A stretch of DNA of 45,847 bases from IMG/VR virus record IMGVR_UViG_3300023257_000042, positions 1-45,847 of that record. One strand, given 5' to 3'. The notes beneath the pieces are model-generated. The model worked only from the letters and a program-made list of their open reading frames with translations, was not told the DNA's origin and did no database searches. Position numbers and translations under genes: made by a program. Numbering within the stretch: position 1 is the stretch's first letter; every line of letters starts with the position of its first letter. Of the stretch, positions 17,380 to 26,289 are shown one piece after another. Origin of the DNA: a virus.

Positions 17380-17879
17380 TAGCGCTTCCCCTTTGGGATC
17401 CCCGCCGTCACCCCCTCAAGAAACAGACGCATTCCTGCAATCTCGTCCATCATACTGGACAGGTCATTAGCGCTCATGTTTTTGGGCATTTTGAAGTCGG
17501 TGGCGAGAACCAGCCGGGTGTCATGGCCGGGCACTTCGTCAAAGGGGAGAACAACACCCCCAACAGCCCAAACGGGAATGTCGGTCATCTCACCTTGAGC
17601 CTGGAAGACCAGCATTTTGCCTGGATCGTCATTGTGCCCTGCAGGGCAATCCTGGGGGTTGTTGTCCCAATGACAACAACCCATACCCCTCTTGGTTGGA
17701 TCCGGGGTGACTGGGTTGAAATGCAGGACCATCTTCACATTGCGACCGACAAAAGGAACCAACTCCTTGTCCAGGTCTACCACCTCGCCGTCCTCTTTGA
17801 GGACATAGAGGACTCCAGCGGCGTCCCTCTGGAACAATCCCGCCAGCACCAAAGACCTGAAATGTTCTTCCTTCACCAT
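17379..17879 (-). CDS. Hypothetical protein with Cys/His cluster
   Basis: 166 residues. Three ATGs occur in a row (17885, 17882, 17879); the third has the right distance from AGAGG. The middle has a metal-binding-looking cluster, GCCHWDNNPQDCPAGHNDD, and a beta-rich half with IPVWAVGGVVLPFDEVPG. Unknown family. It lies between the ribonucleotide reductase and the helicase and shares its stop with the helicase start. Confidence 0.6.
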   Translation of the reverse strand: MVKEEHFRSLVLAGLFQRDAAGVLYVLKEDGEVVDLDKELVPFVGRNVKMVLHFNPVTPDPTKRGMGCCHWDNNPQDCPAGHNDDPGKMLVFQAQGEMTDIPVWAVGGVVLPFDEVPGHDTRLVLATDFKMPKNMSANDLSSMMDEIAGMRLFLEGVTAGIPKGKR

Positions 17880-17913
17880 CATCATCCTCTACTCATTTGG
17901 GGGAGGTCAGGAA

Positions 17914-20900
17914 CTATGAGACAGGGAGCATACACTTGTCCCCGGAACAGAAGGAATCATCCGTGTCATGGTGTACAGAGTCCAGCAGCATCGGAGTGAT
18001 CCGAGCAGTCATCTCAGTGTACTCCGCCTCGGTGATGGCTTCGTAGGGGGCCTGCTTGTATCCGTGGTCCCCGAGAGGAAGCACAGAGACCGCTTTGAGC
18101 TTGTCCTCGAACATCTCCAAACAAGCCTGTAGGTCCTCAACCTCATCCTTCCCAAAAGATACTGTAATGGAGACCTGATTATCTGTCCAGTGATGCTGCA
18201 AGGCAGCAGCGTTGGCGAACTGCTCCCACACGGTAACCTGCTCCTTCCCCTTCACAAAGAGCTTCTCCTTGACAGGAAAGGACACGACAACGGTGTCGTC
18301 GGCAACGACGTCAGGCTCCACGGGGTAACCGGCATCCACACAGATCTTGATCAGGGGGCTGGTAGCCTGGATGCGGACCCGGCGGATGTAGTACTCGCTG
18401 TGGGGGTAATGGATGCCCGGTGTCGCCCCACAGAGCAAACTGACGGTTCCTGAAGGTTTACATGTTGTAGTCTTGATGCTCAGGGGGATACCCAACCAGT
18501 CCGAATAAATTCGGTCCAGCTTCTGAACGTAGGTGTAACCTCGGTCGCACCAGTTCAGGAAGTCCCTCCGCCCAAACCGAGCCATCGCTTGAACGATTCC
18601 GGACATAGAACATCCGATACGACGATTCCGCATCATCACAGCATTCGCCCGAGGATCATGGGTCGGAACCAAGGTCACGGTCTTAGCATACAAATAGGCC
18701 ATTTTCAAAGTGCGCTCGAAGTCCTCGTATGTGTCATGATGCGCCGGGTAAGTTTCGACTAAATTACACAACTCCCAACTCTCCAATGATTGTTCGCCAC
18801 ATGGGTTTGTGCCACCTACCCGCCAATCCTTATTATCAGGAGAATGCCCCATGCGAGAAAACTTCCGAGCATTGTCCAACCAAAAGATACCAGGCTCTCC
18901 ATTGACAGCCATGGACCGGGCGACCTCAGCGTAATTCATCCCCACGTAACCAAAAATGGAATTATTTGAGTTGTGTACCAGAAAACCACTAGCCGAAAAG
19001 GACTTCACCTCTGGCACGGACATATCAAAAACAGCCTCTACCGGATCCTTGTTAATAGACGTAACCTTAAAATAAAGCGGCGGAAGATTACTTTCTCTAC
19101 TTGGTGTCCCAACCCCTTGCCAGGTCAGCAGCTTCGGTTGATGATGTATCCCACACAAGGACACAAAGCGTGCTGCCTCGGAGTGCCCTGCAAGGATAAG
19201 CCGATAAACAGCTTTGCAGTTAGCAATCTTACCCTGGAAGTCTTTACACTGAGCGTTTCGAACCTTGTGTACCCTAGAGGTGATCCCCAACCGGAACAAC
19301 ATTCTCTGCAAACGCTCCAAAAGAATCGGACAACTTTGATCGATTGCCAACGTTCGTCGTTTTTTCATTACATAACCGTCAGCATCAAAAAGACCAGAGG
19401 CAACACCAGCCACAAAGCTCAAAGACCCAGACTCCATCTGAGAAGTCAGTGTTTTGTTTCCCCTTTTCACACCCCATTGATGAGCGAAATCCGTAAAAGC
19501 CTTGGCTGAAATAAACCAATATGCTCTAGTACCCTTACCATGTGGTCCAGAAAAGCCCCTAAAATCAGACCTAGTTGGGAAATTGAAAATCTGACTGATG
19601 TAATTACGCAGAGAGTCGCACCCCGAATCTCCTACATAAATCACAATCCTAGCGATGTGAGAACGAACCGGATGGGTAGGGACATAACTCCCATCCCCTA
19701 TCAAGGATCCTAGTAGGTACCCCCGCTGATACTCTTGAGATGTTGGCAACACCTCATCTAAACAGGATGTCCTGTTATCAGAAATAACTAACCAATCATC
19801 AACCTGCAAATTTTCCGCTCTAACCCATCCTTGACGTGTCATTAAAGGATGGTTCCCTGAAACTCTTAAACTTTGCCCCCCCAACGTAGAGATACGAAAG
19901 ATAGGTTTGTGTCCCGTTTTCTTAACACCTGCCACTGGATAGAACTTCCCATTCACACGAGCTTGAAGACCTTTCTTCCCCACCAAACTTTGAATGGGCA
20001 CAAATCCCAAAGATGTCTCCACCATTGTGTCACCTGTTACACAGGCCCAACGTCTGTCAGCCAATGCTTCCTGATCCTGTTTGAGGGTGATAAAGTCCTG
20101 ATCATCGGGTTCCCCAAACATTATTTCGGCTGTATTATGTACTAGATACCCCCCCTGAACCACAAACTCATTAGCAGCCACAGAAAGATCATATGTCTCA
20201 TCCTCACGAACAGCATGTTCCACACCCAGGATGGCGACAGGAACAAGGGTAACCTCCCGGCCCGTGACGGACTCAAGTCGAGCAACTGTCATCTGGCGAC
20301 TGGTCCGACTCCAAACCATTCCCCCATCGGCCCATCCAGACACACCTCCGTCAAGGACCATAGCAGACGGAAAACCATAGTCATTTTGAGACCGAGGAGT
20401 TTTGTTCCCATTACAGTACTTAGAAGCAAAAGGAACAACACGCTTCTCCCATTGGGACACGGCCTTTTCCCCTACCACCGTCAAATAGTAAAGTGGCTGC
20501 CACCCATTAGGTACACGAGACTTGTCCTTATGTAACTGAAAACGAGAGGGAACACCAAGAGACGCCAAAACAGCCTGAACCTGTTTCAAATAATCGGGGT
20601 AAACACTAGCTGCCACAACAAGAGGGCGATTCTTAGACGAACCATCGGCGTCAAAAAGGCCTGCTACATACCCGGCTCGAACTGACGGTGTCCCTTGTAG
20701 AATACAATCGGGAACGTCAATCGAAACATGAGCCTGTTTGAATTGAGAGAAGTAGTCAGCAAGTTGTTTTGATGAAGCACGAAGCTTAAAACAACGGTCA
20801 TCCTCTTTGGGACCAATGATACCCGTGTTAACTCCAAAACGTCTAAACACGGCCTTTGCACGCTCCAAAATTGCCTCTTGACCCTCAGCTATAGCAATAC

Positions 20901-22266
20901 TGACTAAACCCTTCCCAGATGTCAGCCGCACGTAACCGTCCCCGTGCAGCAGTCCTAAAAACCAACCTGTCTCTGAATCCAACTCTGGGATTGTGATGTC
21001 CTTACACGTCGTGGAATGCAGAGGCCGATCATAGCTGTAGGGGGGTAACTCCGTAGGAGTGCCCTCAAGAACATGGTCTACGAACACCATGCGGTCACCA
21101 ACACCCAACTCCTTAGCCATCTTCCAGATATAACCACCCCTGATGTCAGAAAGCACCGCTATTTGATGTTTGTCGGTACACTCGAAAACACCCATCTGAG
21201 TGGTTATCTGACTGATAGGCTGAACACCCTGATCAACCCAATCCGTCACCTTGCTGTATCCGTCAGAGGTAACTACAGACAACCCCCTCCTCACCCTCTC
21301 AATAGGAATCAAACCTTCAGAGGTATGCACTAGGGTTCCTGCTGGGAGACATCGACGGACGCCTCCGGCCACGACTGCTTTGCCAATGAAGTTGAAAATG
21401 TCCACGATCTGAGCCGAAGAGATCCTCCGGGAGTCGCCTTCACCCTCCAACGTGATTGTAGCTGTCTGGATCGTAGCCCAGTCGTCAATGGTCTCGGTCT
21501 TGTGATGGGCCTTCATCCCTGTAGGAAGAAGGATCTTGGTGAGGTTTTCTACCAGTCCTGCAAGGGGCTTCGGTCCCGAGGCAATACCACCGAACGTCTT
21601 GATGGGCGTACCCCGCCCCCGAACCTGTGAATAATCGATGACCAGAGGATAGTGGCCCTTCCCCACGAAAGAGTTGAGCACGGTGCGGATCAACTCCACC
21701 CAACCCTCACGACTGTCCTCCACCACATGCGGTTCCAAGGTTGTCCTCGGTGCCACAAGCTTCGCTTTACCCACACCCTTTGTGTCACCCCCTACACCAA
21801 CACCTAACATTGACATATCCATCAGGAAACAGAAGGGTGCAGCGAAATCCTCGCCTATGTTCTCAGAGCTGACGAAGGCACAATTCTGAAGGCTGGCTGA
21901 ACCCCTTTGGTACACCAGATCAGTGCCCATGATCCACAGGCCCCTCCCCGGAGGGGAAAACTTGAAGTCCCACATACGTTCAAACATGTCTTGGGCTGAA
22001 CCTTGAGCCTTCTGCTCAACCCAGGGGAGGCCCATCTGGCGGCAGTGGATCTTCTGGATGTTGAAACACCCCTCCACCACACGCTGACAGGTTTGCCAGA
22101 ACTCCTCCGTGCCCCCATCAGGAAGATCCCTGGAGTAAGTTCTTTTGTAAGTAAGAAATCCGACCGGACCCCATTTGGGTTGACGTCCCTTAAACTGTTC
22201 TAAGAAGGATGAACTCAATGAAAAAACCCGAACCTTCCTATCGTCAGCCTCCTGCTGAAATATCAT
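17914..22266 (-). CDS. Class II (B12-dependent) ribonucleotide reductase containing two inteins
   Basis: 1,450 codons from ATG 22266 (GGGAGGA before it). After removal of the two inteins the enzyme has 686 residues, close to the monomeric adenosylcobalamin-dependent RTPR type (about 740). Recognisable parts: ASLQNCAFVS with the first active-site Cys; GTNPCGEQSLESWELCNLVE with the thiyl-radical Cys; CKPSGTVSLL; and a C-terminal CSGDKC redox pair. It converts ribonucleotides to deoxyribonucleotides for phage DNA synthesis, using cobalamin and no separate radical subunit. Both inteins sit in highly conserved stretches only 30 extein residues apart, so the enzyme is inactive until both are spliced. 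Confidence 0.93.
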   Translation of the reverse strand: MIFQQEADDRKVRVFSLSSSFLEQFKGRQPKWGPVGFLTYKRTYSRDLPDGGTEEFWQTCQRVVEGCFNIQKIHCRQMGLPWVEQKAQGSAQDMFERMWDFKFSPPGRGLWIMGTDLVYQRGSASLQNCAFVSSENIGEDFAAPFCFLMDMSMLGVGVGGDTKGVGKAKLVAPRTTLEPHVVEDSREGWVELIRTVLNSFVGKGHYPLVIDYSQVRGRGTPIKTFGGIASGPKPLAGLVENLTKILLPTGMKAHHKTETIDDWATIQTATITLEGEGDSRRISSAQIVDIFNFIGKAVVAGGVRRCLPAGTLVHTSEGLIPIERVRRGLSVVTSDGYSKVTDWVDQGVQPISQITTQMGVFECTDKHQIAVLSDIRGGYIWKMAKELGVGDRMVFVDHVLEGTPTELPPYSYDRPLHSTTCKDITIPELDSETGWFLGLLHGDGYVRLTSGKGLVSIAIAEGQEAILERAKAVFRRFGVNTGIIGPKEDDRCFKLRASSKQLADYFSQFKQAHVSIDVPDCILQGTPSVRAGYVAGLFDADGSSKNRPLVVAASVYPDYLKQVQAVLASLGVPSRFQLHKDKSRVPNGWQPLYYLTVVGEKAVSQWEKRVVPFASKYCNGNKTPRSQNDYGFPSAMVLDGGVSGWADGGMVWSRTSRQMTVARLESVTGREVTLVPVAILGVEHAVREDETYDLSVAANEFVVQGGYLVHNTAEIMFGEPDDQDFITLKQDQEALADRRWACVTGDTMVETSLGFVPIQSLVGKKGLQARVNGKFYPVAGVKKTGHKPIFRISTLGGQSLRVSGNHPLMTRQGWVRAENLQVDDWLVISDNRTSCLDEVLPTSQEYQRGYLLGSLIGDGSYVPTHPVRSHIARIVIYVGDSGCDSLRNYISQIFNFPTRSDFRGFSGPHGKGTRAYWFISAKAFTDFAHQWGVKRGNKTLTSQMESGSLSFVAGVASGLFDADGYVMKKRRTLAIDQSCPILLERLQRMLFRLGITSRVHKVRNAQCKDFQGKIANCKAVYRLILAGHSEAARFVSLCGIHHQPKLLTWQGVGTPSRESNLPPLYFKVTSINKDPVEAVFDMSVPEVKSFSASGFLVHNSNNSIFGYVGMNYAEVARSMAVNGEPGIFWLDNARKFSRMGHSPDNKDWRVGGTNPCGEQSLESWELCNLVETYPAHHDTYEDFERTLKMAYLYAKTVTLVPTHDPRANAVMMRNRRIGCSMSGIVQAMARFGRRDFLNWCDRGYTYVQKLDRIYSDWLGIPLSIKTTTCKPSGTVSLLCGATPGIHYPHSEYYIRRVRIQATSPLIKICVDAGYPVEPDVVADDTVVVSFPVKEKLFVKGKEQVTVWEQFANAAALQHHWTDNQVSITVSFGKDEVEDLQACLEMFEDKLKAVSVLPLGDHGYKQAPYEAITEAEYTEMTARITPMLLDSVHHDTDDSFCSGDKCMLPVS
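18970..20043 (-). other. Intein 2 in ribonucleotide reductase, LAGLIDADG type
   Basis: 358 residues between ADRRWA and SNNSIFGY. Starts with Cys (CVTGDTMVET), includes a SGNHPLMT block-B motif, two LAGLIDADG helices (LLGSLIGDGSY, ASGLFDADGYV) and ends SGFLVHN with Ser as the +1 residue. Splicing and nuclease residues are intact. It is unlike intein 1 in sequence, so they are independent arrivals and not a duplication. Confidence 0.93.
20134..21351 (-). other. Intein 1 in ribonucleotide reductase, LAGLIDADG type
   Basis: 406 residues, joined after AVVAGGVRR and before TAEIMFGE. It starts with Cys (CLPAGTLVHT), has a block-B-like region, two LAGLIDADG helices (FLGLLHGDGYV and VAGLFDADGSS), and ends YLVHN with Thr as the +1 residue. 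All splice residues (Cys1, the penultimate His, last Asn, +1 Thr) are present, so self-splicing is expected. The nuclease helices keep their acidic residues. The DNA is more A/T-rich than the exteins. Confidence 0.93.
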
Positions 22267-22350
22267 CCATCTTCCTCCCATGTGTACGAAGCACCGGAAC
22301 ACCAACCCAGTAAGAGGATGAGATTATCAAATCCCTACCGTGCCGCTCTC

Positions 22351-23583
22351 CTAAACTAACCCAATCAAGGACAAGCCTTGACTGGCGTTAGGTTCCTGCT
22401 TCACTGAGGATAGTTTCACCGGGTCCAAATGGACCAAGCCAGAGCTTTCCTCTCCACAGGCTGACACCGCCGAACTGACGGCCATATTTCTTAAATTACA
22501 AGCTGCGTTCTCATCACGATCCTGAATGTGCCCACAGGATACACAATGGAAAACCCGATCCCTCAAGGTTAAGTTGTGCCTAACCTCTCCGCAAACTGAA
22601 CACATTTTGGACGAAGGGAACCACCGATCTGCCTCTACGACTTCCCCACCGTGCCAGGCTACCTTGTACTTCAGACATCGAAGGAACTCTGACATACCAG
22701 CATCAGACAAAGCCCCAGCAAGGCAATGATTCTTCATCATTCCTGACACATTTAAGGACTCGATCCCAACAACCGCACACCGTTTGGCTATCGCAGTGGT
22801 GGCCTTATGAGTCGCATCCCTACGAACACAGGAAACTCGATAATGCTGACGAGCAAGACGATGCTTTGCTTTCCTCCGGTTCCTCGATCCCTTCCTCTTT
22901 CTGCTTACACCTTTTTGTAATCGCCGTAGACGTTGTGTTGCAGCCTTAAGTGCTCTGGGGTTCTCAAAGACCGTACCGTCCGATAAGACAGCAAGAGACT
23001 TGATCCCAACATCAACGCCGAGGATTTCGGTTCCAACGGTCCTCTCGTTCTCTTCCTCAAGGGCTAACGAAACGAACCAACGCCCAGCTCTTTCGGAAAC
23101 AGTAGCCCTCGTAATCTTAGCGCCTATTGGAACATATCCGTGCTCTTTCAGCCGAAGGTGGCCTAAACGAGGAAGTTGAACGTGGGTCTCTGAAACGTGG
23201 ATAGCGCCCGTCAGGGTAAAGGATCCGATGCCTTTACGTCGGCTCTTAAACCTTGGAAATCCCTTACGTTTTGCTTTCGTTTTGCAACGACGGAAGAAAC
23301 CATCGAAGGCTTTATCGAGGTTTCGTAAGGCTTCCTGCGGAGCGCACTTGGAAACCTCGTACATCCAAGGCATACCACCGTCATCTTTGGGAACTTTCTT
23401 AAGGGCATTCAATTCACGATGGAGGCTGATTGCCGAGGGAGATTTCTCTCCAGCTTTATGAGCCTCGATCTTTCGTCCCAATCCCCAATTATAGGCCCGT
23501 CTGGCTGCTCCAGCGTGCTGAAACAACGACGTTCGTTGGACGTTGTTTGGGTCCAGTTCGGTCTTGTAAGCCCGTTGGATCAT
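22351..23583 (-). CDS. tnpB: TnpB RNA-guided nuclease (IS200/IS605 or IS607 family)
   Basis: 410 residues. RuvC residues are intact: Asp191 (LGVDVGIKSLAV), Glu275 (VGIESLNVSG) and Asp357 (QDRDENAACNL). The zinc finger is CSVC (328-331) and CVSC (347-350). An active TnpB uses an RNA made from the element's right end to cut DNA and keep the element in place. No TnpA transposase is seen. Its ATG overlaps the stop of a tiny ribbon-helix-helix gene. The guide RNA should span the gene's 3' end and the sequence below 22351, but its boundary cannot be fixed by eye. Confidence 0.92.
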   Translation of the reverse strand: MIQRAYKTELDPNNVQRTSLFQHAGAARRAYNWGLGRKIEAHKAGEKSPSAISLHRELNALKKVPKDDGGMPWMYEVSKCAPQEALRNLDKAFDGFFRRCKTKAKRKGFPRFKSRRKGIGSFTLTGAIHVSETHVQLPRLGHLRLKEHGYVPIGAKITRATVSERAGRWFVSLALEEENERTVGTEILGVDVGIKSLAVLSDGTVFENPRALKAATQRLRRLQKGVSRKRKGSRNRRKAKHRLARQHYRVSCVRRDATHKATTAIAKRCAVVGIESLNVSGMMKNHCLAGALSDAGMSEFLRCLKYKVAWHGGEVVEADRWFPSSKMCSVCGEVRHNLTLRDRVFHCVSCGHIQDRDENAACNLRNMAVSSAVSACGEESSGLVHLDPVKLSSVKQEPNASQGLSLIGLV

Positions 23584-23723
23584 TGGGTGGTTTTTTCCAT
23601 AGCGGCAAGGATCAGGTCACGAATTATTTGTGCCATACTGCATCGTCGTCTTTTTGCCTCATCACGTAACCACTGGTCCATCTCAGCATCTAACTGTATC
23701 AAGATTCTTCGGTCTTTCTTCAT
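23580..23723 (-). CDS. Ribbon-helix-helix mini-repressor upstream of tnpB
   Basis: 47 residues, ATG 23723 with AGGAG six bases before it, ending in an ATGA overlap with tnpB. The sequence KDRRILIQLDAEMD is a basic beta strand, followed by two helices (QWLRDEAKRRRCSMAQIIRD, LILAAMEKTTQ), the CopG/Arc/MetJ fold. These proteins bind DNA as dimers on short palindromes. A perfect palindrome lies 25 bases upstream over the promoter, so it should repress itself and tnpB. It is too short to be found by usual gene-length cut-offs. Confidence 0.8.
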   Translation of the reverse strand: MKKDRRILIQLDAEMDQWLRDEAKRRRCSMAQIIRDLILAAMEKTTQ

Positions 23724-23741
23724 CACTATCTCCTGACCTGA

Positions 23742-23770
23742 AGGGTATGACAGTCTGTAGTGACTGTCAA
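23742..23770 (-). promoter_or_regulatory. Promoter overlapped by palindromic operator (RHH-tnpB unit)
   Basis: Minus strand: TTGACA (23770-23765), 17 bases, TACCCT (23747-23742). Within it lies a perfect inverted repeat TGACAGTC-6-GACTGTCA (23748-23769) that covers the -35 box and the spacer. This is the expected site for the adjacent ribbon-helix-helix protein. Confidence 0.75.
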
Positions 23771-23831
23771 GTAATTCTTTCTGAGCCGAGAGTCTTCATT
23801 TGGGACCGGTCGACCCTGATTTTGACCATAA

Positions 23832-24818
23832 CTACTGTGCCCCTGAGCAGACGGAGAGTACCCCAGCACAGAGGCTTGTCCAGGGACTTAAGGCCCCACT
23901 CAACTGAAGCCGCTGTGCCTCTGCGAGACTTCCGATCAGGGCCACCAAATCCTTGGCTGACCACCTCCGAAGTGGGGGCAACAATTTGTTTTTTAGAACC
24001 CACTGATTCATCCCAGTCATGCCACTAATCTCATCAGGGGATTTTCCAGCATCCCGAAGGAGAACGTAGTTCAACCACCGAACTACGATCTTCCCAAGCT
24101 GTACCGCCACGGAGATCGTAGGGTCACCCGAACCGGACTGACGGAGCCGCCTGAGAACGTTGGCGACCTGTAGTGGGTCACGAGCCAGGACCGTATCCGC
24201 TAACACCGTGACGTCAGTCAGGGTGAGAGGGGCCATACTCTGCTTCACCAAACTGGCCGTGATGTCCGTAACCCCCTCAGCCTCGGCCAAAGTCGAGACC
24301 TTCAGGATCTCGAATGAGAGGAAGCCTAGATCCTGACCCAGTCGGGCAACGATGGCCTCGGCCAGATCCTCCGGGAGAGTCATCCCCCGATCCTTGGCCT
24401 CCTGCCGCACGAACCTCTGAGCAGCCTCTGCCTTCTGGTATGCCTTGGCGGGGATGGGGTAGGATTGGACGGCCCGTTTCCCTAGCCCCTGGAGGAACTT
24501 AGCGAACTTCGTAGTGGCCTTAGGATCCTTCGGGTAGTCCAACAACAGGACCACGTTAGGGTCCCCCCGTTTGGCATGACCTTCCAGGACAGACAACTTC
24601 ACCTTCTCAGGGTTGGACACGATCACTAGGGTCCGTGACACCTCCAGGAAGCACCCAGCAGACCCTACGGCGATCTCCACTACTTTTGATTCAGATCCGT
24701 CAATATAATCCAGAGACCATCCAGCTTTCCGCTGAACGTCTATTGCCTTCAGAAGGGCTCTCCGTTGGATGAAAACTTCCGCCCCTGTAATGGCCACTAC
24801 GGTGGGATTCTTCGCCAT
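23832..24818 (-). CDS. DNA polymerase III delta subunit-like clamp loader (HolA type)
   Basis: 328 residues, ATG overlapping the previous stop (TGATG). The order of parts matches HolA: a degenerate N-terminal AAA+ part (VVAITGAEVFIQRRALLKAI) with the strand RTLVIVSNPEKVK and VLLLDYPKDPKATTKFAKFL, then the lid (DLAEAIVARLGQDLGFLSFEI) and a C-terminal helical collar (KSPDEISGMTGMNQWVLKN). Delta opens the sliding clamp. Length is near that of bacterial delta (about 340). It is coupled to a delta-prime-like gene, an unusual pair to find in a phage. Confidence 0.8.
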   Translation of the reverse strand: MAKNPTVVAITGAEVFIQRRALLKAIDVQRKAGWSLDYIDGSESKVVEIAVGSAGCFLEVSRTLVIVSNPEKVKLSVLEGHAKRGDPNVVLLLDYPKDPKATTKFAKFLQGLGKRAVQSYPIPAKAYQKAEAAQRFVRQEAKDRGMTLPEDLAEAIVARLGQDLGFLSFEILKVSTLAEAEGVTDITASLVKQSMAPLTLTDVTVLADTVLARDPLQVANVLRRLRQSGSGDPTISVAVQLGKIVVRWLNYVLLRDAGKSPDEISGMTGMNQWVLKNKLLPPLRRWSAKDLVALIGSLAEAQRLQLSGALSPWTSLCAGVLSVCSGAQ

Positions 24819-25447
24819 CAGAAACCTGCAAACGCAGTCACAACCTCTAGGAAGGTTGGATCTCGTTTCATCGTCACCATTCTAACCCGGTCCCAAAGTG
24901 CCCTGCTGCGCTCGTTATCCAGTTGATCACTCAGGCACTCTGCAACCACTTGGAGGAACACCCCAACAGGTGCCTTTTTGCCCCCTATAATCCGAAGACC
25001 ATCGATTGCAGTCGCCTGGTCCCCCTTAACTGCCGCATGCACCACGGACCAAGCTGCGGAGGAGATGTTATCATCTATCACGTCCGGCTCTTTGTTGGGT
25101 GCCCAGCGATCCAGACAACGGGAGCGGATGGTTCCGGGCACCTCCCCCAGGTCATTGGCCCATAGAAGGGGTGTGACGTAACCACTACCACCCTCTTCTA
25201 CGGTCTTGAGGAGGGCGTCCGAAGACTTGAGTGTCGCCGTTCCATCCATAGGCCCGACAACCACAACCGCCCTGCGGGTACCCAACGGGGTGGACTGGAG
25301 AAGAGACACGACCTCCCGAGCTTCCGCCACCTTCAGACCCCGTCCCTCATCACCTACAGGCGGGACCAGCAAATAACCGATCCGGGCTGCCTCACCACAG
25401 GCTGCCATCTTTGCCCCAGGACCATGAAAGAGAAGACATGAAGACAC
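24818..25447 (-). CDS. Clamp loader delta-prime-like protein (HolB type), short
   Basis: 209 residues from GTG 25447, placed five bases after GGAGG; a GTG six bases earlier overlaps the ribosome site. The P-loop is broken (FHGPGAKMAACG has no GKT), as in delta-prime, which does not hydrolyse ATP. KSSDALLKTVEE and GTIRSRC (the SRC arginine-finger motif) are classic. The protein is about two thirds of the bacterial length and lacks most of the collar domain. With delta it would form part of a phage clamp loader; a DnaX-like motor subunit is not in this window and could come from the host. Confidence 0.75.
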   Translation of the reverse strand: MSSCLLFHGPGAKMAACGEAARIGYLLVPPVGDEGRGLKVAEAREVVSLLQSTPLGTRRAVVVVGPMDGTATLKSSDALLKTVEEGGSGYVTPLLWANDLGEVPGTIRSRCLDRWAPNKEPDVIDDNISSAAWSVVHAAVKGDQATAIDGLRIIGGKKAPVGVFLQVVAECLSDQLDNERSRALWDRVRMVTMKRDPTFLEVVTAFAGF

Positions 25448-25497
25448 GGACACCTCCCATCATCCTGTACTACTCGCAGAGGGGTGAGGAAGTCCCG

Positions 25498-25710
25498 TCA
25501 GGTGGTGATTTGAAAGACACCTTTACAAGTGAGACAGCGGTACCGGGTGAATGTCCCACCCTGCTCCGCATTGAAGGACCCAATGGAAATAGCTCCTACA
25601 GGACGGTTGGTCCTGCTGGAAATGATCTCAGCCTGGTTGCCTGGACACTTCTCATTCGCCCTACAGGAGATCCACACCGTCTTCTTGGGTTCTGTCTGTT
25701 TATCAATCAT
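25498..25710 (-). CDS. Small zinc-binding protein
   Basis: 70 residues from ATG 25710, overlapping the previous stop (TAATG), GGAGG seven bases upstream. Cysteines in WISCRANEKCPGNQAE and YRCLTCKGVF form a likely zinc ribbon. Unknown function. A GAGTAGT element lies at 25469-25475, just after its stop. Confidence 0.65.
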   Translation of the reverse strand: MIDKQTEPKKTVWISCRANEKCPGNQAEIISSRTNRPVGAISIGSFNAEQGGTFTRYRCLTCKGVFQITT

Positions 25711-26213
25711 TAGTCTACCTCCGGGTACTGCAACCGTTGATGTCCATCGATCCATGCGAGTTGGGGATCCACAACCGGGTAGGCTGAGTCCCCACTCAGG
25801 GCCAGAGGGCCTCTTAGGATCGGTTCCCCAATCAGGGAAGCCAGGAACTCAGCGTCTAAAACGGACACCTCAGTAGGATTGACCTGTTCCCTCAAGAGAG
25901 CAGCCCAAGCCCGTACCAAGGTCTCCCAGTCAGCCACGTCCCCCTTCTTGAACTGTACCCAAAGTTCGTCACCATCTCCCTGCATTAGTGGAACAACGGC
26001 ATACTGCCACATGTCCCAACTCACCTTGAAGGGGAAGAACCGATCAGCACCTTCCCCAACAGGAGGATTGACGTTCCTGCTAATCACCACCCACTCAGAG
26101 GGATGTGCCCTCGTAGACGTAGGGAAATCCACTACCGCTTTGTTGGCTTGGATGTAGGCACACCCCAAACCGATGAGCAGTAGATCCTGTTCTCCAAGAT
26201 AGGTGGTCGTCAT
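25710..26213 (-). CDS. Hypothetical protein
   Basis: 167 residues from ATG 26213, with GGGAGG eight bases before it; the frame is open to 26273 without a better signal. Contains DRFFPFKVSWDMWQYAVVPL and LIGLGCAYIQANKAVV. No family recognised. It is the first gene after the structured RNA region and starts the unit that includes the clamp-loader genes. Confidence 0.6.
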   Translation of the reverse strand: MTTTYLGEQDLLLIGLGCAYIQANKAVVDFPTSTRAHPSEWVVISRNVNPPVGEGADRFFPFKVSWDMWQYAVVPLMQGDGDELWVQFKKGDVADWETLVRAWAALLREQVNPTEVSVLDAEFLASLIGEPILRGPLALSGDSAYPVVDPQLAWIDGHQRLQYPEVD

Positions 26214-26289
26214 CGTAGATCCCTCCCACCCAGGTTCCTTCATAGGAGGAAAACCAGCAAGGAGATCCAGCACTGGTATAGATAAGGGC

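Noticed and set aside
17914-22266. Group I introns in the ribonucleotide reductase
   Set aside because: The insertions are in frame throughout and end in His-Asn before Ser or Thr, so they are inteins.
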